62,000 bases of DNA from Symbiodinium natans (taxonomy: Eukaryota > Sar > Dinophyceae > Suessiales > Symbiodiniaceae), in NCBI GenBank assembly GCA_905221605.1, contig CAJNDS010002496.1, forward strand, positions 102,501 to 164,500. The letters are read 5' to 3'. The position numbers and the translations under genes were made by a program. Below are positions 46,901 to 53,273 of the stretch, one piece after another (position 1 is the stretch's first letter; the number at the start of each line of letters is the position of its first letter). The notes below the pieces were generated by a model. The model searched no databases. It was not told the origin of the DNA and worked only from the letters and a program-made list of their open reading frames with translations.

Positions 46901-47686
46901 GCGATGTACTTGACAATGATGGTGAATATGATTTCTCAGATTGCAGGACAGCCAGACGATTTTGGAGGACGAGAACGAGAAGAACGAGAATTTGTTTTCA
47001 TCTATGTGAAGGAAGTGAGTGGATGGATTATTCTTTTCAGTGTGCTACTAGGAGGAATTTTCGCTTTACTCTTGTTCTACATGGTCGAGCAGAAGGTGAA
47101 CGAAGGACGACAGGAACCACAGGAAGAAGGACCACAGGAACCACAGGAAGAAGGACCACAGGAACCGCAGGAAGAAGGACCACAGGAACCACAGGAAGAA
47201 GGACCACAGGAACCGCAGGAAGAAGGACCACAGGAACCGGAGGAAGAAGGACCACAGGAACCGCAGGAGGAATTCACTATTCGAAGATTTGTGCAAAAGT
47301 ATTGTCCGCCCGATGAGGATGATGTTCAACGTACAGCAAGGGCAGTCAATATGTATTTCCGTGATGCACCAGAGGATTCAGCGACAGGCAGTGGTAATGG
47401 GATGCCTGGAATCAGTACAGTACCAGCAAGCCAAATCCATGTGAATGACGAAGAGCTTGCAAGGCGATTTCAAGAATGGGGAATGGTTAATATCATTCCT
47501 ATGGCACAGGATGTGGACGAACAGCTACGAGCACAACCCCAGTATGTGTACACGCCTCATGGCAAGAGGTACCACCGACCTACATGTGCAGATGTGCAAA
47601 GGTCAGAGAGATTCACTTACAGTGCAGCAGTGCATGCGAGATTGCACTACCGTCCTTGTGGCAATTGCAGGCCCGGGACCATGTGA
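43910..47686 (+). CDS. Copia integrase - RT - RNase H with C-terminal membrane and Cys/His extension
   Basis: The frame is entered by a shift near 43910-43930; it has no ATG matched to the domain start. Integrase: VIQMDFMYMGQ (first Asp), LFAIDVEPATTALL (second Asp), GRTARVERHIQNLRRQ (Glu), then a GKD-type C-terminal segment. An acidic linker follows. RT: TVFDWRKRDGVWKRRCRIVC, motif A TVLDIRDAFLQV, LPGQRSAAEQWFTHL, motif C SIHVDDELVAGA. RNase H: EVFTDADWASD, ALSSAESEVLACSGG, IWMDSSAGRQ, KHIDLRVLWLQ. The extension has a single membrane segment (WIILFSVLLGGIFALLLFYM, about 47029-47088), about seven 8-residue QEPQEEGP repeats, and a terminal Cys/His domain (YHRPTCADVQRS...HYRPCGNCRP). Otherwise the frame is intact for 1250 codons. 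Confidence 0.9.
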   Translation, partial: QQRPVIQMDFMYMGQSSVSLIILDSWTRFSWAIPVPGKAPTKKLAEKVVKFSLEMNYISEEVLFAIDVEPATTALLDLIVAIRQKLGYKAGKYPNKPYHKGRTARVERHIQNLRRQSLTMIEMVEDRIGEKIPEDHALRAWAIHHAAWLFNRYHLHSGTQSTAFQLVYGRPYQGQIFPFGEYVFGLAKPGGVKNRSLWTGGIWVGKDDRDMDVITSKDGIFTSRSVRRTQPAWRARETLQLQGSPWTKKAPRLGHTAHAAPLPRIVEEPGKEKEGGENEPEPAGDEAGSDVESSKHDTISDLLLSSGQPTPRSSSTDSNQGGGQKRETEGEEREEPAKASKTADAEEPPTNQQKTAESSPTSADPGSPKGSLFPPLYAGQVEEQEDETGYHEDDLWEERVWKECEEEYEADSEGEEEDEDRPPKVSEEELERLDAEAGKAELDKLANMKVVKTIKKEECSEEGKFLTLRTVFDWRKRDGVWKRRCRIVCREFRAGAQSTEETFSPTSGHAAVRMMFLFHLIYNWELTVLDIRDAFLQVTQKALMYADISPWIRTLLGLDEDHVWKVEKCLPGQRSAAEQWFTHLVEILKRLGFEQFVGIPSILKHRVKKIAVSIHVDDELVAGAKGEGRWLICELEKFEGPFPSHRGSGEQLHYLKRTYEFLEEGILVTVSKKHYEKLRGLYKLGNRKPRQTPEHQLIGTVDNSKELEENECKKFRSALGTLLYISQDRWDLQHVTKCLASKMSKPTEQALTCLKQALLYVQGTEQLGFLLKYTKVGNKMMDAIYQREEQEEEDEEKKGTHSMEVFTDADWASDREARWSTSSVIVCVNAVPVLSYSRTQKATALSSAESEVLACSGGASEAMLLKKLWMFLAGKLLVEIWMDSSAGRQWMMRTGVGGLKHIDLRVLWLQRGVKNNSFKAKPVPTKLNIADLNTKRLGVSRRRFLMYHIGAMVWNGESHERYGKEEAMEHVAGEVCRSQVRALRATLLNERGSKTARAMYLTMMVNMISQIAGQPDDFGGREREEREFVFIYVKEVSGWIILFSVLLGGIFALLLFYMVEQKVNEGRQEPQEEGPQEPQEEGPQEPQEEGPQEPQEEGPQEPQEEGPQEPEEEGPQEPQEEFTIRRFVQKYCPPDEDDVQRTARAVNMYFRDAPEDSATGSGNGMPGISTVPASQIHVNDEELARRFQEWGMVNIIPMAQDVDEQLRAQPQYVYTPHGKRYHRPTCADVQRSERFTYSAAVHARLHYRPCGNCRPGTM
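47107..47271 (+). repeat. 24-base coding repeat (QEPQEEGP)n
   Basis: Units CAGGAACCACAGGAAGAAGG plus ACCA, with small variations, repeat about seven times in frame inside the pol extension, directly after the membrane segment. Confidence 0.95.
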
Positions 47687-47927
47687 GTGAATGATGGAAT
47701 GTTTCACTTTTCCGTACAGTGTGAGCTACAACGAGTACAAGCTTACCTGAGCGAAGTGTTACCCACGAGGAAGCAGTGGGAACAGTTTTCACCGAGTGCA
47801 AGGACTCCAATAGGGAGAGCACAACGAGGCCATCGCACAATACCAGATGAGCCCAACGACATACCTGTACAGTTTCTACAAACCCGTTACTGTAGAGTGA
47901 TGTTGAGCTTACAGTTCGCACAACATC

Positions 47928-47936
47928 AAGGCGGGG
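47928..47936 (+). promoter_or_regulatory. Polypurine tract
   Basis: AAGGCGGGG lies immediately before the 3' LTR; purine-rich with one C. It would prime plus-strand synthesis. Confidence 0.65.
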
Positions 47937-48071
47937 TGTAAAGTTTTTCTACTACCTGGGAACCCCACCGACCAACCCAAAGGGTTGATGAGCATGTGTG
48001 GATTTGTGACTCATGTTTTACCGACAGCGCCTTTACCGGTTCAAGGAAAAAGAGCGACTTGAAGTTTAGCA
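47937..48071 (+). repeat. 3' LTR
   Basis: 135 bases, starts TGTAAAG and ends TTTAGCA, one mismatch against the 5' LTR. Confidence 0.95.
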
Positions 48072-48174
48072 CAAAGTCAAAAAGGTGGAGAGCTCGTGGG
48101 CAGTGCTTGTTTAGGCTTAGGATTTCGTAGGCCTTTGTTAGCTTTGGTAGTGTGGCTTGAACTTGAAGCGAACG
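48072..48174 (+). repeat. Split direct repeat B1, right part, starting with CAAAG duplication
   Basis: CAAAG (48072-48076) is the right target duplication. TCAAAAAGGTGGAGAGCTCG onward is identical to 48503-48600, ending GAAGCGAACG. Confidence 0.93.
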
Positions 48175-48287
48175 GGTCATGTGTTTACTCATAGCTGTTT
48201 GCTGGTTGTGAAAGATCACCGTACTTTGTGATTTTTGGTTCAAGCCACACACCAATCCAGTACAATGCTGGCTAGCTTTGCTTTTGA
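48172..48287 (+). repeat. Split direct repeat A2
   Basis: Directly follows B1, sharing its final ACG. It matches A1 at 29741-29856, including the spliced-leader-like stretch at 48219-48244. Confidence 0.92.
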
Positions 48288-48425
48288 CCCACCCACCACT
48301 CCCTTTTGGAAGTGCAGAGCCATACTCACATCGTTTCACCCAGTTTCACAAGATGCGAAGTGGCGTTCTCCTTTGTATGCATTCGGCTTTTGCGCTTCTG
48401 TCTTGGTGATCTTTACGGTCTTTAC
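48288..48425 (+). other. Unique spacer between A2 and B2
   Basis: 138 bases that match neither the sequence after A1 nor that before B1. CTTTACGGT is repeated at the right end. Confidence 0.6.
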
Positions 48426-48600
48426 GGTCTTTACGCTCAGTTTTGCTACGCATCATCTGCTTTGCATTCTGCTTTGAACTCTGAGCGGCATTTCCGGCAA
48501 AGTCAAAAAGGTGGAGAGCTCGTGGGCAGTGCTTGTTTAGGCTTAGGATTTCGTAGGCCTTTGTTAGCTTTGGTAGTGTGGCTTGAACTTGAAGCGAACG
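48426..48600 (+). repeat. Split direct repeat B2 (right terminus, empty site for copia)
   Basis: Uninterrupted copy of B1, reading GGCAAAGTCAAAAAGG where the copia element is inserted in B1. Ends GAAGCGAACG. Confidence 0.93.
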
Positions 48601-49312
48601 CAAAAGATCGAGCACGCCGAGTTTCTGCAAGCCTGCAGAACTGCGCAAGATGTAAATAGCTTCTTAGGGAGACTGTTAGGGTGATGAAGCATCGACCAGA
48701 TCATTGTTCTGTCTGACTCGTCTGGAATACCTCGTCCCAATACGGTGACTTAGTCATAGAAGCCGCATCAGGAGCACTTACTCACATTCTTTTTTTGAAC
48801 CGACGCAAAACCTGCTTGCAGACAGCTGCCCCTCTCAGATCGCCAGAAGCGTAGGTAAGCTTGGTGTTGTGTTTGCTTTGCAGCTGGGCCCCTTAGCATT
48901 GCCTTGCTAGCGCCCGCTGCAAAAAGAATCTGGATTCTAGATTAAGAACGCCCGTTCTCAATTGCATTTAATTTCTTAACTGCTGGAAACACCGTTTCTT
49001 GATGTTAAAAACGCCCGTTCTCTTCACCTTTAATCTCTTAAACGTTGGCAGCGCCCGCTCCCTCCGTCTAACTTATTTTTGGTGTCTCTTGTACATTGTG
49101 CAGTACGGATGGCTTCGACGTAAGGTATCTGCACTATGTTGCAAGTGCGAATTAGTTTTACCAAACCTTTTAACTTAACTTTGCGGTGCATGTAAAGATA
49201 GGAGCATGTTTTTGCCGCATTGAGATCAATGTTTATCTTTTGAACGCCGTGCATCATTCTCGACTGGCCCAAACTGCACTTGTCAGGCCCACCCGGCCGA
49301 GAGCACTAAATG
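48601..49312. other. Right flank; short repeated motif, no gene
   Basis: AACGCCCGTTCTC occurs at about 48948 and 49010, with related GCGCCCGCTCC near 49050 and GCGCCCGCTGC near 48910, spaced roughly 60 bases. No coding frame or RNA gene is recognised. Confidence 0.45.
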
Positions 49313-49985
49313 TTGTGTTGATTTTGCTGTTGTGGACGGGGAAGGTGGGTGATGTTTGTTTGTGCGCTTCCCTTGAACGCCAAGGAAGTGCTTTGCGCAT
49401 TGCGCTGGCCTTTGTCTGCTAGTAAGAGCGAGAACGCAGCAAAGGTCAGGCCTTTGAATAATTGCCGTGCAGCGTATCAACTCTTTGCAGCAGTGGAATG
49501 CGCCTAGTACAAGTGCCACGCCCCCTAGCTAGTACGAGCCTTGCCGCCAGGTACCCGCACGTGCGCAGACTGGTGTTGATTTGCCGTCGTGGACGGGGAA
49601 GGTGGGTGTTTGTTTGTTTGTGCCCTTCCCTTGGTTGGTAAGAGCGAGAACGCCAAGGAAGTGCTTTGCGCATTGCGCTGGCCTTTGTCTGCTAGTAAGA
49701 GCGAGAACGCAGCAAAGGTTAGGCCTTTGATGCATCCAGTTCGCGTGCGGTGGCTGTGCTGCTTGCTGTGTGGCTATACCAGCCACTGCATGCGTGAGGG
49801 CTGTGCTGCTCACTGTGTGGCTTACACCAGCCCTTTGCCTGTTGATGCGAATAACTGCCCTACACCCAGCAGCAAGCCTGCCTCTCCCACCCGTGCAGCG
49901 TATCAACTCTTTGCAACAGTGGAGTGCGCTTAGTGCAATTGCCACGCCCCCTAGCTAGTACGAGCCTTGCCACCAGGTGCCCGCA
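49313..49985 (+). repeat. Imperfect tandem segmental duplication
   Basis: The segment beginning GTTGATTTTGCTGTTGTGG (49316) and ending near 49556 is repeated from 49573, sharing GTGGACGGGGAAGGTGGGTG, GAAGTGCTTTGCGCATTGCG and later CGTGCAGCGTATCAACTCTT. The second copy carries about 150 extra bases (49737-49887). Open frames over it are not protein-like. Confidence 0.8.
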
Positions 49986-50530
49986 CATGCACAGGCTCGA
50001 GGTGCACAGGCCCGTCCGGGGCAGGCGTGGCTGTAGGTGCCTGCACATGCACAGGCTCAAGGCGCACAGGCCCCTCCGGGTCAGGCGTGCTTGCAGGTGC
50101 CAGCAAAAGCACAGGCTCAAGGTGCACAGACCCTTCCGGGTCAGGCGTGCTTGCAGGTGCCCGCACAGGCTCAAGGTGCACAGGCCCCTCCGGGTCAGGC
50201 GTGCTTGCAGGTGCCTGCAAATGCACAGGCTCAAGGTGCACAGGCCCTTCCGGGTCAGGCGTGCTTGCAGGTGCCCGCACATGCGCAGGCTCAAGGTGCA
50301 CAGGCCCTTCCGGGTCAGGCGTGCTTACAGGTGCCAGCAAAGGCACAGGCGCACAGGCCCTTCCGGGTCAGGCGTGCTCGCAGGTGCCAACGCTTCCGGG
50401 TCAGGCGTGCTCGCAAGTGTCCGCAAATGTACAGGTTCAAGCTGCACAGGCCCTTCCTGGTCAGGCGTGTTTGCAGGTGCCCCCCGCACATGCACAGGTC
50501 CACAGGCTCGAGGTGCCCAGGTCCATGCCC
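49975..50530 (+). repeat. 60-base minisatellite
   Basis: About nine copies of a unit containing CACAGGCTCAAGGTGCACAG and CCTCCGGGTCAGGCGTGCTT plus GCAGGTGCC. Most are 60 bases; one is 54 and the last ones are shortened. The unit is a multiple of three, so all three plus frames stay open; this alone does not argue for a protein. Confidence 0.95.
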
Positions 50531-50559
50531 AGGTCCTGTCGGGCACTTTCCCCTAGCGT

Positions 50560-51320
50560 GCCAGGCGGGTTGGCGTGCAGCCTTAATACTGTCGTTCTGC
50601 ACACACTGCGCAAACCTCATGCGTCTGTGTGAGTCGCAATTCATGCGGCTGTGTGAGACGCAACTCTACACGTTGTCCTGCGTTTTGGGTGTAGGAGGGC
50701 TCAGGATCGCACTGTTGAGGTCTGCTGGCCGCTCCCCAAACCAAAGGCGATTAACAACCGAACGGTCTGGCCAGTCGGTGCAAGCGTGCTGGGTGTAGTG
50801 TTAAACTGTCCTTTAGTAGCATTCCCTTTCCTCAAAATGCTCCCTTACATCCACTTGCCTATTATGCACCTAGCGCTGCGGGGCTCCGCGAAGGCGTCTT
50901 GTTGATCAGCCTGGCGGGCTCGTCTGTGTGCAGCTCTGTGCGTGGTGGCAGCCGGCGGGTGTGCAGGAGTCTGCATTTAGGGTTTGGTTTGCTGCTTAGG
51001 TTTCTGGTCTGCCCCTCACCCTTGTGACAGTGCTAGTCGCAGCATAGGGCGGAGGCATCGTCCGGTTTCTGCTGGAAAAGTGCCTGGAACAACCGGCAGG
51101 AACAGGCCTGTTCATGCTGGAGGGGTGCCTGGCGGGGGCACTCCTTGCCACAAGCGCGTCATCGCTGTAATCGGCCTGTAATCCGGCGCGGCCCTGTTAA
51201 CAAACGCCATGGCTCATGGACAGCGCCACCCCCTTAGAGTGCCGGATACAACGGACATCTGTTGGTCTATCTTGCGCAGCACGATGGACACACCTTGCTC
51301 GTTACGGCTTCTGCGATAAG
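50560..51320. other. No gene seen
   Basis: A small direct repeat (ATGCGTCTGTGTGAGTCGCAA and ATGCGGCTGTGTGAGACGCA at about 50619 and 50643) is the only structure noticed. Confidence 0.4.
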
Positions 51321-51329
51321 GGAGTAAGC

Positions 51330-51860
51330 TTCTCAAACTGATGCCTAGGTCTTCTCCAGAAGGCCCAGAATGATTAGGCGCCTCCGGAAGGCTCAGAAGT
51401 GCTTTGGCCTATCAAACTGTTGCCTAAACCCTCCCGGAAGGCTCAGAAGTGATTAGGCCTCTCAAACTGCTGCCTGAAACTTCTCCGGAAGGCCCAGCAG
51501 TGGGTCGGCCTCTCCAACTGCTGCTTAAAAATTTTCCTGAAGGCCCAGCAGTGGGTAGACCTCTCAAACTGATGCCTCAAACATCTTCTGAAGGCCCAGA
51601 AATGATTAGGCCTTTCAAACTGCTGTCCCAACAGTTGCCTGAAGGCCCAGAAGTGATTAGGCTTTTCAAACTGCTGCCTCAACCTTCCCTGGAAGGCTCA
51701 GCAGTGATTAGGCCTCTCAAACGGCTGCCTAAAACTTCTCCGGAAGGCCCAGCAGTGAGTAGACATCTCAAACTGCTGCCTAAAACTTCTCCAGAAGGCC
51801 CAGAAGTGATTAGGCCCCGCAAACGGCTGCCGGAGCCTTCGCCAGCAGGCCCAGAAGGGA
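51330..51860 (+). repeat. 51-base minisatellite, open in one frame
   Basis: About ten units like CTCAAACTGCTGCCTAAAAC then TTCTCCGGAAGGCCCAGCAG and TGATTAGGC. Read from 51449 the frame is open for 138 codons and encodes 17-residue repeats around LKLLPKTSPEGPAVIRP, but there is no context for translation. A similar single unit recurs at about 60270-60320, on the other side of the LINE. Confidence 0.9.
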
Positions 51861-52029
51861 TGTGAAGAACTGCTGCTGGCTCAAGTCTCGGCTCAACCCC
51901 GGTGGGGTGCTCAGGTAGGGAGTGCTGTTGCCTGGAGACTGTACCTAAGGGTGGGCTCCAACAGGACTCAAACCGCAACCACTGTGTTTGCTTGGTAGTC
52001 GGCTGCCAGCAACATAGCTACCTGAGTAC

Positions 52030-52199
52030 GGCCTCGCCAAGTGCTGAGGGAACTTTTCGGCCTCGCTTCGGCAGAGGGTGTGTTTTCGGCCTCGCTTCGG
52101 CAGAGGGAGTGGCCAAGTTTCGGCCTCGCTCCGGCTGAGGATACATAAAGTTCGGCCTCACTACGGTTGAGGGGATCTTCCGGCCTCGCATTGCTGAGG
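52030..52199 (+). repeat. Six hairpin cassettes in the LINE leader
   Basis: Copies at about 52030-52050, 52059-52078, 52088-52107, 52122-52140, 52153-52173 and 52181-52199. Each has GGCCTC(G/A) at the left and G(C/T)(A/T)GAGG at the right, separated by 5-9 variable bases; CCTC pairs with GAGG and the loops often extend the stem (CTTCGG, CTCCGG). Confidence 0.9.
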
Positions 52200-52232
52200 T
52201 GCTGGTGGGACTGGCATCAGGCTGCAGCAGTC

Positions 52233-53204
52233 ATGGGGAAGCATTGTACTGTGTGTGCCCACTGCGAGGTGGGTTGGGTCTGGAATGAAGACTTGTACTA
52301 CAACCCGAACTGCTGGCATTGCGGAAAGGCGTGGAAAAAGGCCACTTACCGTGAGCGAGCATGGTCAAACCAGCGGAAGAAGTGGCAATGGCCAAAGGAA
52401 GACGCTACTTGGTGGACAAGACCTGCCAAGAACAAAGAAGGGATGGCCGACCAAGCCCTCACGAAGGCGTGGGGTACGCTTTCTATGGAGGCAAAGAAGG
52501 CCATCGAAGAAGCAGGATGGAAGCCGCGGACGATGGAGCCGGGGCCAATTTGGCCCCCGGGATTACCTGGCAATGGATCGCAGGCAGAAAGCATGTCACA
52601 GAAGGAGTACCATGCGGCCATTGAGACTGTGTGGCAAGGAGCCGAGCCCGCAGTGCAAAGGCTCCTCAGAGCGGCGGGTATACCCCCGCCGGGGGACTAC
52701 AAGCCTGAGGACGAGACGCCAAAGCAGGAACTCAGCCGCCATGTTGGTACATACAGACGGACGACAAACAAGCTGAGAACGCTCATTGAGAAGAAGGTCC
52801 GGCTTCAAGACAAAACGGAGAAGATAAAGAGCGAGTTCGAGCAGGCCATGAAGCAGCTTGCGCAAGTCAGCCAGGCCATCCAGGCCACGGAGCTGGAGGT
52901 AGCGGAAGCACAGAAGAAGGTCCAAGCCTGTGTGAAGGATGAAGAGGACTCGCCATACAAGGACGTCGCGGACTACCTGGAAAAGGAAGGGATCATCCTG
53001 TCTGAGGAGCAAGCGGAGGCGCTCAAAACAAGGATGGCAGTCAAAGTCGTGGAGACAGACTGGACGGGAGTCTTGGGACCAAGAGAGCCGAGCATGCCAG
53101 TTGAACTTGGCATATATGGGCCGATGCGCATGTCTCGAGATGTGTCAGTCAGGGCAACGCCGACGGGGCGCGAACGCTCGCCGGCGCGTGCCCAGGGCGA
53201 GTGA
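52233..53204 (+). CDS. LINE ORF1: zinc-ribbon and coiled-coil protein
   Basis: 323 residues from ATG 52233 to TGA 53202. The N terminus has a four-Cys/His cluster (CTVCAHCEVGW...NCWHCGKAW), probably a zinc ribbon. A Trp/Lys-rich basic segment follows. Residues about 185-250 form a long Glu/Gln/Lys helix (KKVRLQDKTEKIKSEFEQAM), a predicted coiled coil. LINE ORF1 proteins are RNA chaperones that commonly trimerise by coiled coils. The same frame runs on after the TGA with no further stop to the ORF2 ATG 72 bases later, so reinitiation or read-through could link the two. Confidence 0.8.
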   Translation: MGKHCTVCAHCEVGWVWNEDLYYNPNCWHCGKAWKKATYRERAWSNQRKKWQWPKEDATWWTRPAKNKEGMADQALTKAWGTLSMEAKKAIEEAGWKPRTMEPGPIWPPGLPGNGSQAESMSQKEYHAAIETVWQGAEPAVQRLLRAAGIPPPGDYKPEDETPKQELSRHVGTYRRTTNKLRTLIEKKVRLQDKTEKIKSEFEQAMKQLAQVSQAIQATELEVAEAQKKVQACVKDEEDSPYKDVADYLEKEGIILSEEQAEALKTRMAVKVVETDWTGVLGPREPSMPVELGIYGPMRMSRDVSVRATPTGRERSPARAQGE

Positions 53205-53273
53205 AACCTCAGGCTGGGACAGGAGCGGAGGGGCCGACACCTCAGGGCAGCTCCTGGTCCGAACAGCCAAACT

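Larger units (their letters stand above)
39099..48071 (+). mobile_element. Complete Ty1/copia LTR retrotransposon
   Basis: An 8973-base element bounded by 135-base direct LTRs that start TG and end CA and differ at a single base. It has 5-base target duplications, a primer-binding site next to the 5' LTR and a purine-rich tract next to the 3' LTR. The domain order protease, integrase, RT, RNase H is that of copia. Unusual parts are a separate ORF before Gag, hydrophobic segments at the start of Gag, and a long C-terminal extension. It sits inside the B1 repeat of the tyrosine-recombinase element, so it is the younger insertion. Confidence 0.96.
29741..48600 (+). mobile_element. Tyrosine-recombinase (DIRS/Ngaro-like) retroelement with split direct repeats, carrying a nested copia element
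   Basis: The ends are defined by split direct repeats. A1 (29741-29856) recurs as A2 (48172-48287) with one mismatch, and B1 (39022-39098 plus 48072-48174) recurs as B2 (48426-48600), identical in all aligned bases. The order A1, genes, B1, A2, B2 is the known layout of Ngaro/PAT-type tyrosine-recombinase retroelements. B1 ends and A2 begins in a shared ACG, also the first three bases of A1 and the last three of B2, as expected if circle integration recombines at this triplet. Coding content: tyrosine recombinase, a Trp-rich zinc-finger ORF, a Gag-like ORF, and methyltransferase-like/RT/RNase H. Removing the copia insert leaves about 9.9 kb. Several frameshifts break the reading frames. Confidence 0.85.

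Noticed and set aside
49924-50798. Three overlapping plus-strand frames of 210-253 residues
   Set aside because: All arise from the 60-base minisatellite; none has a non-repetitive conserved part.
51330-51860. Regular 51-base repeats as a CRISPR array
   Set aside because: The units are continuous degenerate tandem repeats without unique spacers, in a eukaryotic context.
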